Shown here: positions 35,787 to 45,769 of the stretch, piece after piece
Layout of the letters: the number at the start of each line of letters is the position of its first letter
How positions within the stretch are numbered: position 1 is the stretch's first letter
Origin: Branchinecta lynchi
Taxonomy: Eukaryota > Arthropoda > Branchiopoda > Anostraca > Branchinectidae
Length of the DNA: 64,000 bases
NCBI GenBank assembly: GCA_023053575.1
Contig: JAKZAP010000016.1
Coordinates: forward strand, 12,728,030 to 12,792,029
Direction: 5' to 3'
Program-made: the position numbers and the translations under genes
The notes under the pieces: generated by a model
Told to the model about the DNA's origin: nothing
Databases searched by the model: none
Seen by the model: the letters and a program-made list of their open reading frames with translations, nothing else

Positions 35787-36044
35787 ACGCAAGCACAGCG
35801 GAAGCAGTTAAAGTACTAACAACTTGCTAACAAATACGTTCATCTTAGGCACATCTGTAGTGCACTTACAGACTGCGTAAAATCCGAGCGTCTATTTACC
35901 CCCTTTTTCGTTGCTAGAGATTTTTCATAGACGGGCGTATGCTGCGAACAAGACGATCAAGGCTTCCCCGCCAGATTTGCTTCACTTTCATGAAGCAGTT
36001 GAAAAAAAGCTGAACATTTCCTAGTGGATCCCTCTATATAAACT

Positions 36045-36207
36045 CCAAAACACCCCTGTGAACATCGGGAAGAATCTGAAACGTCGCCCATACGAACCCT
36101 CAAAACTTATTCAAATCCCGTTTAAACCAATCAACGACGTTTGTCGTCGTGACGTTTCTGGCTCTTTGCTGGGCACACGGCGATTGTCTGCAGGAATCTT
36201 CAAGAGT
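36045..36207 (+). repeat. AACACGCCA dispersed repeat, copy 5 (diverged)
   Basis: CTCCAAAACACCCCTGTGAA, CCCTCAAAACTTATTCAAAT and TCTTCAAGAGTATTAATGAT correspond to the start, middle and end of the family. Confidence 0.5.
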
Positions 36208-36424
36208 ATTAATGATGGTTCAGAAAATCCTGGAGGAATTCCAGTCCTTAGTTGCTGTCCAGTAGAACGGAATTATTGGAGGGTATCATTACTGGTTGGA
36301 CTTACGTTTTCTACAGACGAACAGGGTTGAATGCTCTTGTGCTGGAATTCCTACCAGGATTTTCCACATCATCACCAATCCCAGACGAAAAAGTTGTGAT
36401 TTTTTTTTAACTTCGCGATGAATC

Positions 36425-37760
36425 TGAAGAAAATCCGGCCAGGGAAAGCATTGTTAACGAGAATATACCGTGGTTCTATTTTAAGCAGAGCCAATTAGAT
36501 CGGTTGGGCTGCCAGCGGGCCGAGGAAACAGCTTCGCCAAGGTTGCCACGGGGAGTCAACAAATTCACTTTGTTGGAAGTTGAACTGACAATTTTTCTTT
36601 GAAAGAACACGCTTTTTCCTGTTACGACTGATTACTGAATTAGGGTTCGTTCCAGCTCGGCCCGAAAGTTACTAAATAGTTACTTTTCAGTCACTTTCAC
36701 CGTTCCAGCTTGTCAAAAAGTTATGAGGAGCACAAGGAAGATCGTTACTTCGAAGTAACTTTTTGTAAAGATAGTACCCGACCGTCTTTAGCACTTTCAC
36801 TTTCCAAGAGCCGTCTTGAGAAGTAAATTCGGCACACCAAAGTGAGACAAGCTGTAATAGCTAAAGTAAACAGGACATTCTTCTGTAATTTTCAGCTGTA
36901 CTGGGTCTTTACCTTCTCGCCAAATATGGTTCGCTGATAAACCCAAACAAACAAATTCTAGTCAACCTCGTTGACGGTTTACCGGTCAGTCTGGCAATTT
37001 TTGCACTACAATATATTAAGTTTCAAATGAAACTTTAATAATAATATCCATTTAATTTCTCAGAGTTATTTGGAGGCGACAGTCTTTGTTGCTTTATATT
37101 ATTATTACTGTGTATACTGTAGGAGAAGAAGGACATCACTGGGTTCTAGACTGTAGGATCATGGACACTGCATTCCTGATAAGGACTATACATTGTGCTA
37201 AAAAATTGCACGGGAATAAGAAAGACTGTTGCGACTTCGGCTAGGAAACAATTATATGTGAAAATAAGAATTTAGCGACCAAAAAGACACAACCGGAATA
37301 GCGAATCTGTTTCAAAATAATTATCAAGCCGTTCTTATGCAGCAAAAACAAAACATTTTTTTCTGTTCATCCTTCCCATCCAGTCACCATCTCTTCTTGC
37401 ATTCCAGGTAGCAGTTAACTTGTGACGTCACACGTAGTTACTACGAAGTAACTACGAAGAGGAGCTGGAACGAACCCTTAGTTCGAGGGGCACCGCTGTC
37501 CATACGTTAATTTAGTATTTTTTTTTTTTTTTTTTTACAAAATAATGGTAGTCAAACTGTACTTTGGTAGTTGAACCAAGAACACTTTTCTGGTCTTTAG
37601 AAGTTCTAAACGTGTATCCATGTGACAACACTGAACATAACCAATGGATGTTACCGATCTTTGAACACGGGCGTGTAAGAAGACGTAAACATCACGTAAG
37701 CCGCTATGCAGCTTATTATACCTATCGGAACAATAGTTACGTTTTTGATCGAAGTTTTGA
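36425..37760 (+). repeat. Dispersed repeat copy B, interrupted by a Harbinger-type element
   Basis: The left part (GCCAATTAGATCGGTTGG, AAGGTTGCCACGGGGAGTC) and right part (GGTAGTCAAACTGTACTTTG, GAAGACGTAAACATCACGTA) match copy A at 8930-9530. The 36643-37477 element lies between them. Confidence 0.6.
36643..37477. mobile_element. Non-autonomous Harbinger-type element (835 bp)
   Basis: GGGTTCGTTCCAGCTC (36643-36658) and GAGCTGGAACGAACCC (37462-37477) are perfect 16-bp inverted repeats flanked by TTA duplications (36640-36642 and 37478-37480). It splits dispersed repeat copy B. The subterminal sequence is full of AGTAACT/AGTTACT words. No transposase. Confidence 0.88.
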
Positions 37761-38001
37761 GGTTACCCTCAAACCCAAGATCTCTACTTAAATACCGTTC
37801 TTGGTGGCCGGTCACAGTCTCTTTGTCCTTCGGAATTCGTGAGCTAGCTAGTTCGAAATTTGCTTAATCGTCGACCGGGCAAGGATCGCCAGAGTCGTAA
37901 AAACACTAATTAAGCAAATGGCGAGCTTCGACAGCGTTCGAAAACGGAAATTAATCAACCGGCTAAGCGAATGGCGAACAAAACTTCGATCAAAAACGCA
38001 A
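37739..38001. mobile_element. Foldback element with GTTTTTGATCGAAGTTTTG ends
   Basis: CGTTTTTGATCGAAGTTTTG at the left recurs inverted as CAAAACTTCGATCAAAAACG at the right. Smaller inverted words (TTGCTTAAT/ATTAAGCAA) lie inside. It lies between dispersed repeat copies B and C. Confidence 0.5.
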
Positions 38002-38094
38002 CTAATGCTAAACCTGATTGCCTGGTCGCAGCATAAAATTTTCACAGCCGGATTTTTTCATCAAGCTGAAAACTCGGGACTTAGCCGTACAGCA

Positions 38095-40072
38095 TTGTCC
38101 AAATAGGTGTAATAAGCTGAATAATGCTACACGTGATGTTTACGTCTTAATACACACGCCTGTTCATATAGGAACCCGAGAGGTTCTTATGAATGCAGCG
38201 TTCGGTGTTGCCACGCTGATACAGGTTTTTCGAGTTTCCAAAGATCAGAAAGTGTTCTTAGTACTACTTGAAGTACACGAGTACAATTTGACTCCCGATA
38301 TAATGCTATTAAATAAAATGCTATTAAATTTATGGATGGACAGCCAGGGGCGTCGCAAGGGGGGGTGCAGCACCCCCCCACCTTTTTGAGATTCGGTAAT
38401 ATTTTGGGCCGGAGGCCCAAAATTTTGCTAAAATTGTTCGGTAATTTCTCGATAGCACAAATCTTCGTTATATTTACGGGGATTCAGTAGTTATACAGAA
38501 TCCTAAATAGGCTATCTGTACAAGTCTATTCGATATAATCATCGGGATTCGGTATAATTGCGAGTATTCGGTAGTTATCACGAATTTGGTGAGAGAATTT
38601 ACCGAAATCATTTGGTAATTTTTCAATGCCGGAACTTTCGGTATATTTATGGAGATTCCGTAGTTACACAGAATCCGGAATAAGCTATTGGTTCGAAATT
38701 ATTCGGTAATCGGTATCATGATTGGGATTTGGTACTTTACTCAGTATAATTTCCAGGATTAGGAAGTTAACCACGAATCCTGACTTTGTTCCAGTTATGT
38801 TCCAACCTTTTTTCCAAATATGAATATGGTTCGGTAGTCTTTCGATACCCAAACAATTCGGTATAATAACCGGGATACGGTAGTTATACAGAATACCGAA
38901 CATGCTACCGGTCTAAGCTTATTCGGTATAACTGGGATTCGGTAACTTATTCGTTATAATTGCCAAGATTCGGAAGTTACTACGAACCTCGAAAGTCAGA
39001 AGAGGTCGAGTGAAGCACTGGTCGCAGACAAAAGTGATGATCTGTAATATCATCGATAGTCCTTATTTTATTTTTGATCCCAAAAAGAATATCTAATCAT
39101 GAATATTTCGAAAATTCCGCCTGCAGCACTTTTCGTAATATTCGCTATTTTATGGAAGGTCGCTTCATTTGACGGGGGTTTTAAGCCAGTTTTAGGATTG
39201 AGATTTAGAAACGTTAAAGCCTGTTAAAAGCTGGAGTTTGGATTGAAATTAAATTTGGCAGGAAAAAACAAGAAAAAATTTCGCCTCCGGCGCTCACTTT
39301 ATGTGATTATAGGTAGTATATTGACTAGACTACAGTTGCAGCTGCTGCCGAAACGTCGCTCCATCCGGCTTATGGAACTACTTAGAGTCTCGGTATTTAA
39401 TCAACGTAAATGATAGAATTTGTAAGAGAAGTAGTTAAATTTAAGCCTACAAAAAAAATGGATTTCGAAAATTTTCGCCTGCGGCGCTCGATTGGCTATA
39501 CTAGATAGTAGCTGTTACTGCAATTATGCCCGGCAATATAATTCTCCATGTGGGCTTCGCCAAAACACCGCCTAATAGTTGGCTTATCGTCGTTCATGCT
39601 GCATTTTATTGTTACTCTTCCTACGTAATCGTTTCTGTTCCATAGCTTAAAGCTCTAATTCTTACTTCTAGGATTCGGTAAAAATTTTGAAAGATTCGAT
39701 AAAATTTTGGCTCTGCACCCCCCCCCCCCCCCACCGAAAATGTACTTGCGACGCCCCTGTGGACAGCATTGTTCCTCTAACTAGTAGTAAGCGGTCGTAA
39801 CAGAACAAAACGTTTTCTTTTGAGAGAAATTATTCCTTCAGCTTCCAACAAAGTAGGACTTTACTTCTTCCCGTGGCAACATTGACGGCGCTGCTCATTT
39901 GCTCGGCCCGCTGGCGGACCCAAACAAGCAATCTGATTGGCTCTGCATAAGGGAGAATAGAGCCGAGCTCCATTTTCCTTATTCACCTTATTACAGCGCG
40001 CCCCGAGGAAAAGAGGAATCTGTGATAAGCCTTAGACTCCGTAATACACCTAACAACACCTATATTTGGACA
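38095..40072 (-). repeat. Dispersed repeat copy C, interrupted by hAT copy 2
   Basis: The ends CATTGTCCAAATAGGTGTAA (38095) and TATATTTGGACAATACT (near 40072) are inverted. Interior blocks match copy A reversed (CTTCCCGTGGCAACATTGAC, GCTTCCAACAAAGTAGGACT). The hAT element 38345-39759 sits within it. Confidence 0.6.
38345..39759. mobile_element. Non-autonomous hAT element, copy 2 (1.42 kb, inverted relative to copy 1)
   Basis: CAGGGGCGTCGCAAG (38345-38359) and CTTGCGACGCCCCTG (39745-39759) are perfect 15-bp inverted repeats. The 8-bp duplication TGGACAGC is exact (38337-38344 and 39760-39767). The interior matches copy 1 reversed: the ATTCGGTAT series first, then units with CGCCTGCGGCGCTC. 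It is inserted in dispersed repeat copy C. Confidence 0.92.
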
Positions 40073-40365
40073 ATACTTACGGAAAGTGATGACGATACGG
40101 AAAACCCTGGCAGGAATTCCAGTCTGCGTCCCACGAACCTCATCAACTCTCTGACAGAAGCGGGGTACTATTGAGAGCATTTGAAGGAAGTTAGTGAGGA
40201 CGTAAAGACCATGACCCGATCGTGGGCCTTTTTTTTGGGCCTGCGACATCACAATTAACCTGACTGTTTATTCAAACAATGTTTACAACGGATACGTCAG
40301 CTATGATTTTTTACAGGTTTATATAGTTTACAGGTTTGTTTCCTTCCCCGAAGTTGAACCAGAAG

Positions 40366-40420
40366 ATTGACAGCCTGACGAGGACCCTTGCCAAGAAGGG
40401 CCGAAATATCGCTGATGAAA
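40366..40420 (+). ncRNA. Hammerhead ribozyme motif (type I, minimal helix III), unit 1
   Basis: CUGACGA (40375-40381) is followed by stem II, 7 pairs with one bulged A and a 6-base loop (40382-40402), then GAAA (40403-40406) and UAUC, with predicted cleavage after C40410. Stem I can form between CAGC and GCUG with further weak pairs. Helix III is only the palindrome AUAU, as in Penelope-type hammerheads that are thought to act as dimers. Confidence 0.7.
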
Positions 40421-40580
40421 AATCATAGCTGACGTATCCGTTGTAAACATTGTTTCAATAAATGTTTCAAAGTCAGCTTGGGCTCAAAGAATATTTATCT
40501 ACGAAGTACGGAACTTTCACAGCCCAGACATGCAGACAAGGATTACAGGTTTGTTTCCTTCCCCGAAGTTGAACCAGAAG

Positions 40581-40635
40581 ATTGACAGCCTGACGAGGAC
40601 CCTTGCCAAGAAGGGCCGAAATATCGCTGATGAAA
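40581..40635 (+). ncRNA. Hammerhead ribozyme motif, unit 2
   Basis: The core is identical to unit 1: CUGACGA at 40590-40596, GAAA at 40618-40621, predicted cleavage after C40625. Cleavage at both sites would release a 215-nt RNA monomer. Confidence 0.7.
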
Positions 40636-40784
40636 AATCATAGCTGACGTATCCGTTGTAAACATTGTTTGAATAAATGTTTCAAAGTCAGCTTGGGCTC
40701 AAAGAATATTTAACCTCACTGGCCTACCTTGGGAGTTGGTAGGACAGGCAATTAGAGACCCCGTAATTTCCAAGACAAGCCAGA

Positions 40785-43141
40785 AGATTATTATTCTTCA
40801 CGGATTAATCGTGTCTCTAAAAAGACAATGTTATCTCTAATTTCGGATTAATATTATCTCAGTAGAGAAAGATTAATCCCAATAGCAACTAGACCTACGT
40901 TGCCCGGACAACGTGAAGTGTTGCGGCAACCTTTGTCCGGCTTCGCCGGCTAAAGTGTTGCGAGAGCAACACTTTGGTTTTGTCTCTTCGCTGTCGGTTA
41001 AATGCTGAAATTGTCAACTTATCGAAGCTTTTAAAACGGTATGTTCTGAAAAGAATAATCACATAATCAAAAGCTGTTCTTTAGCGTTGTAAAACCAACA
41101 ACAAAACAATATCGGAAGAAGGCTATCCGTAACGTTTCAGGATTAAAATACCATAGATGACACTATTAATTATTACAAAACTACCTTATTGTTTTACATT
41201 ACCGTATCGTTTGTACCCGTTGCGTAAACAGTTAATCCTAGGTTACAGCGATAGGCCATCGATACAAACTTTCTTACTGTCATATTTACAGAAATCGAAT
41301 ACAATGTGCACCAATTTTCAAAAATTTCTAGCCCCTCGTGAACCGATCTTACTTACAAGTCCGTCTCCCGTGATTGACATCAAATTCACCGGAAACAAAT
41401 AATGGATACACCAGCTATCAAAAGTTGCAAGCCCCTCATCGCTGACGATGATTATAGCATAAGCTTTTTAAACGGGATGTTCTAAAAAAATTAATCATAT
41501 GATCAAAAGGTATTCTTCAGCGTTGTAAAAACAACAACAAAATAATATAGGAAGAAGGGACTAAATTAACTTTGCAGTCAGTTGTACTTTATCCTTTTCA
41601 ATCGTAGACATCGTGACGGATGAAAACTTGGAACAATATCTTATATAATCTAGTTGGTAATAGAAAGCTATCCGTAACTTTTCAGGATTTATTATGAAAC
41701 TACCGCATTGCTTTACATTTTCGTTTGTATCCGTTGTGTAAACAGTTAATCCTCGGTTCATTGATAGACCATCGACACAAACTTTCTTACCGTCAGATTT
41801 ATAGAAATCGAATACAATGTGCAAGCATTTGCAAAAATTCCTAGCCCCTCGTGAACCGATTCCTACTTACAAGTCCCTCTCCCGTGATATACATTAAGTT
41901 AACCGGAAACAAATAATGGGTACACCAGCTAGCAAAAGCTGCAAACCCATCATCGCAGAAGATGATTGTAGCATAACAGCCGATTATTACTTACAAGTCC
42001 CTTGCATATCTTACCATTGGGAACCAAATTGTTCTTACCATCGAATACACCGGAAACAAATAACCGGTATACCAACTAGCAAAAGCTGCAAAACCCCTCA
42101 TTACCAAAGATGATTATGGGCTAACAGTCGACTGTTGCTTAAAAGTCCCCTATATGTATCATAACTGGTATCGCCTATTTTTGGTTTCAATGTACCTTAC
42201 TATGAAGTTGTCAACCCCTTTGAAATTTTCCAACTGGTGTATCTCATGAAGGAATTTTTGTACCAAAAAATGGATGACATATACTTTGATCACCTCATCA
42301 ATGGCTATCGATTGCCGTCGAAAAAAAAATTCTACCTGTCTTAGTTCAAAAGTTGACTTTTTTGCCGTAGGCCAACTTTCTAACGTCACGACTTAGAAAG
42401 GAGCAAAGGATAAGCTCTAGTTTCTTTAGCAATGAGAGAACTTTTAAAGTTTAAGAGGCACATCTGATACCGTTACTCTACCACAAACGAAAGTGCAAAA
42501 ACAAAAATTAGAAACTCAGCTGAAATCGTCGCAGACGTGGACAGAAACAATAGATGGCAGCACTTTCGGACCCATGGGAAAAAGCCACTTTTTTGTCTCT
42601 GTAGATTTTTCTATTTATCGCTCAAAGAAGATATGTTGGCTGTGGGGCCGGGTAACTGTCGCATATATTTAACACTTATAGATTTTAGTCCATCTTCAAT
42701 TTGAAACTGGTGCCTGCCTGCTTGCGTGCTAGAACGGAGCTTTCCACTCGAAAGCAGAAACATCTTTTGATGAAACGAAAGGTTCGCTACACAACTTCAG
42801 ATAGTCCTCTCTGACATAGGCTATACAACTCCACTTCACTTCGCAAACCGTAGGCTCTGGCTCGAGGACAAGCAAAAACCATCCTTATTGGCCCCAGGCA
42901 AGAGTTCTACGGAGCTTTCCAAAATGTAATGTCATATTCATCAATCCGGCCTAAGGTCCACACTTTCCGTAAAAACCGCACAGGTTAGACCCTTCTCAGT
43001 TACCAGGAATAAAATGAAATCGGAGTCATAGGAAAAAAAAACAAAAAAAACAAAAAAACGAGGACAAAACCAAAGTGTTGCTCTCGCAACACAAATACTG
43101 CAGTTAACTTTAGTTCTTACTCGGAGGAACTTTTTACAGTG
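40785..43141. mobile_element. Mariner-type MITE split by Helentron-like copy 2
   Basis: The left part 40785-40888 (TTCGGATTAATATTATCTCA, GAAAGATTAATCCCAATAGC) and right part 43095-43141 (AATACTGCAG, AACTTTTTACAGTG) align to the intact MITE at 57044-57203. The left terminal repeat was not found. Confidence 0.6.
40889..43094 (-). mobile_element. Helentron-like non-autonomous element, copy 2 (2.2 kb), inserted in a mariner-type MITE
   Basis: Read on the minus strand it begins TTGTGTTGCGAGAGCAACAC and ends CGTTGTCCGGGCAACG then TAGGTCTAG, with the subterminal inverted repeat and GCCGGCGAAGCCGG hairpin. Its flanks (AATCCCAATAGCAA and AATACTGCAG) rejoin to the sequence of the MITE at 57044-57203 (AATCCCAGCAGCAAATACTG), placing the insertion between two T residues in element orientation. 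Short conserved frames inside have no recognised function. Confidence 0.8.
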
Positions 43142-43494
43142 TTCATCTAAATCGCGTTTACTACACAAAAATCAAGATTTCGTTACAAATCACACATTAA
43201 TCAGGTATCTCAGTATGAGGATAAAAAAAAACCATTCAATTTAAACTATACAGTTTCCCACTATTTCTATGTCTTCCGATATGAATAGCTTGGTAGATGC
43301 TAACAGCCTCATACTGAATTGCAGCTGAACATGACGCGTCTTTCGGAATTCCAGCTAAGTCTCCATGACCTTAAAACCTAGAAAATGATCCGGTTATATT
43401 CTCTATCTAACAAACACATAGAACGAATATACAAAAATACGACTACTGCGGAACCGCTCTCGCCATACATTATTGCGAATTTTGGGGGACGTAT

Positions 43495-44320
43495 ACCGAT
43501 ACTTCACTCAATATGCGGACACACGATCAGGATTTCCCTGCCATATTCCTGCACTTTCATCATCAAGTTGCTTTTCCATATGGAAGTAATGATGGTGCCA
43601 AAAATCTGGGCAGGAATTCCAGTCCGGGAGCTCCCTATCATGAATCCGCACTGTCATAGTGCGAGCACACATCAGGATTTCCCTGCCAGATTTCCTGCAC
43701 TTTCATCATCAACTTGAAAAAATTTCAACTTTTCCATATGGAAGTAAAGATGGTGCAAAAAATCTGGGCAGAAATTCCAGTCCAGGAGCTCCCTATCATG
43801 AATCATCATCGTGTGTCCGCACTGTCACAGTGCGAGCACACGATCAGGATTTCCCTGCCGGATTTCCTGCACTTCCATTATCAAGTTGAAAAAATGTCAA
43901 CTTTTCCATATAGAAGTAATGATGGTGTCAAAAATCTGGGCAGGAATTCCAGTCCGGGAGCCCCCTATCATGATCGTCTGTCCGCACTGTCGTAGTGCGA
44001 GCACACAATTTCCCTGCCGGATTTTCTGCGCTCTCATGACTGTATGTTGAAAAAAAAAATCCTCGAATCGACAACACCTGCCCCCGACAGTACGAACACA
44101 CGTCAGGATCTCCCGGCCAGATTTTCTTCACTCTCATCTTCAAATCGAAAAGCCTCAGCTTTTCCGTATGGAGCTGATGATGAAAACCTGGGTCGGAATT
44201 CCAGTCCGCGAGCACCGGACCCTGACTGTAGTGCGAACACACTATCAGGGTTTCCGGCAGGATTTTTGCACTTTCATCATCAAGCTGAAAAACCTCAGCT
44301 TTCCTTTATACTCATTCTGG
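43495..44320 (+). repeat. Tandem array, about six units of 100-170 bp
   Basis: Units carry ATCAGGATTTCCCTGCCAGA, TTCCTGCACTTTCATCATCA, CTTTTCCATATGGAAGTAAT and GGCAGGAATTCCAGTCCGGG, starting near 43519, 43671, 43843, 44003, 44101 and 44231. Three frames stay open over parts of it because of the repetition. It is not taken as coding. Confidence 0.7.
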
Positions 44321-44409
44321 TGTCGCAAGCATTCCAACCCTATAGTCTGTTCAAGGCATGGGTGTATTATACATGCCGTAAGTGATATCAAGATAATGTA
44401 AAGCCTAAC

Positions 44410-44760
44410 GCTCCTTTAAAGTTTAACTGAAAAGGCAGCTTAATTTTACATATCTTATATACTTGAATACACTAAACTATTTTGACTCATCTAAGGGAGT
44501 TATTTCTTTCCTCCGGGGTTCTGGAATAACGTTCAGAATATGCGCTGCTTGCATGCCAATCCAAAATTCACCCACACGCGGAGAATTAGAATTTCAACAA
44601 AGACCTACACGACCCTGGAGGCAGCAGGAAAGTGGTGATAAAACACTTTAACCTAAAACACTGCAGGAGCGCATAAAGGAGCTAAGCGCTGACTTCGGTT
44701 CAGCCATGGTATCTCATCCTCTCCACTCCCAAATCCTCCCTCCCCCCATCAAAATGTTAG
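44410..44760 (+). mobile_element. CTTTAAAGTT-terminal MITE family, copy 3 (left part)
   Basis: It starts CCTTTAAAGTTTAACTGAAA and continues AATACACTAAACTATTTTGA and ATAACGTTCAGAATATGCG as in copies 1 and 2. The right terminus is not found, so this copy is truncated. Confidence 0.5.
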
Positions 44761-45724
44761 AAGTTGACCAGAACCAGTGGTAAGTACTTCTAAGGTTCCA
44801 AGCTCTGTACCGTACTTACAAAACACGCTAGATTTGCAAAAAGTTTTATTCCCGAGTTCGTGAAATATTTTAACGAAGCGTTAATTTTTAAGCGTACTGA
44901 CATTAGATACATATATTGTAATTTTTCCTGTTTGTTTGGCAATAATCGCAAATTTGGTTTATAGCCACGATAGTCGATTTTACAATAAACTTTCTGTCTA
45001 TCTATCTATATCAAGATAAGTACTTTTGTTATGTGTTATTTTCGGCAATGGCTTACCTTTCCATCTGCTGAGTATTTCAAGCGTGTAGGGACAAGTATAT
45101 GGAAATAACACAAATCCGAAAGAATTGGAATTCAATTTTATTGGAAAAAAAAATATATAGATTTAAGGACAGTCCGTAAAACTGTTTTAAAAGTTATACT
45201 AAGTACCTTCTCGGATTCCCAATATAGGCTCGTAACCACAAAGTCACGCCACTGTATGGTTTTACCGATCGATTTATAGCTGGGGGCAAACGCCGTGCCG
45301 AGTTTGTCTCTTCTTTAGACCGGAGCCATCATATTAAAGTGCGTTTATTTAGTTACTTAGTCTAGTCTAATTTTTTTCTTTCTTCTACATGTATTGTTTT
45401 TCAAATACCCCATATGAAATGTTTCGTGTAATTTTTTATGTGGGTTGGCAAAATTGATTGATTGACTGAATAAGTTCAGTCGATAAACAGTTATCTGTGG
45501 ATGGTGGAAAAAGCGAAGTAGACCGTTTTTATCGGGTTTGCTGGCCTAAATAAGTGGACTGGGGCTAGACTGTTGATGAACAGTACGATAATGTATTTTC
45601 TGCGTATATCACCATACCACGTCGCCTCCAATGCATCCACAGCAGAGGCAATCGCGGGGATTCACAGGCTGCATATTATAATGGCTGCATATTCAATATG
45701 TTGTAGAAATGTTGAAGAAATAAA
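44761..45724. other. Unassigned AT-rich stretch
   Basis: Contains a short (CTAT)n run near 44998 and no supported ORF. Confidence 0.3.
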
Positions 45725-45742
45725 TTCCTTCCTTCCTTCCTG
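45725..45742 (+). repeat. Short (TTCC)n microsatellite
   Basis: A brief run of CCTTCCTTCC, just before the family B block that starts about 45770. Confidence 0.5.
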
Positions 45743-45769
45743 TACAAGAAAGTAAATGAGACCGTCACA

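Larger units (their letters stand above)
40262..40720 (+). mobile_element. Penelope-like element/retrozyme remnant with tandem 215-bp units
   Basis: Two direct units share GAAGTTGAACCAGAAGATTG, the ribozyme core, ATCATAGCTGACGTATCCGT and AATAAATGTTTCAAAGTCAG, spaced exactly 215 bp. Upstream, at 40262-40312, part of the same sequence lies inverted (AAACAATGTTTACAACGGAT). Direct pseudo-LTR-like repeats with a partial inverted repeat fit Penelope-like elements; a tandem monomer also fits metazoan retrozymes. No RT or GIY-YIG sequence was seen. Confidence 0.65.

Noticed and set aside
30285..44320. CRISPR-like arrays considered for the tandem repeats at 30.3 and 43.5 kb
   Set aside because: Units are 100-170 bp and diverged, without short constant repeats and unique spacers, and the DNA is eukaryotic.
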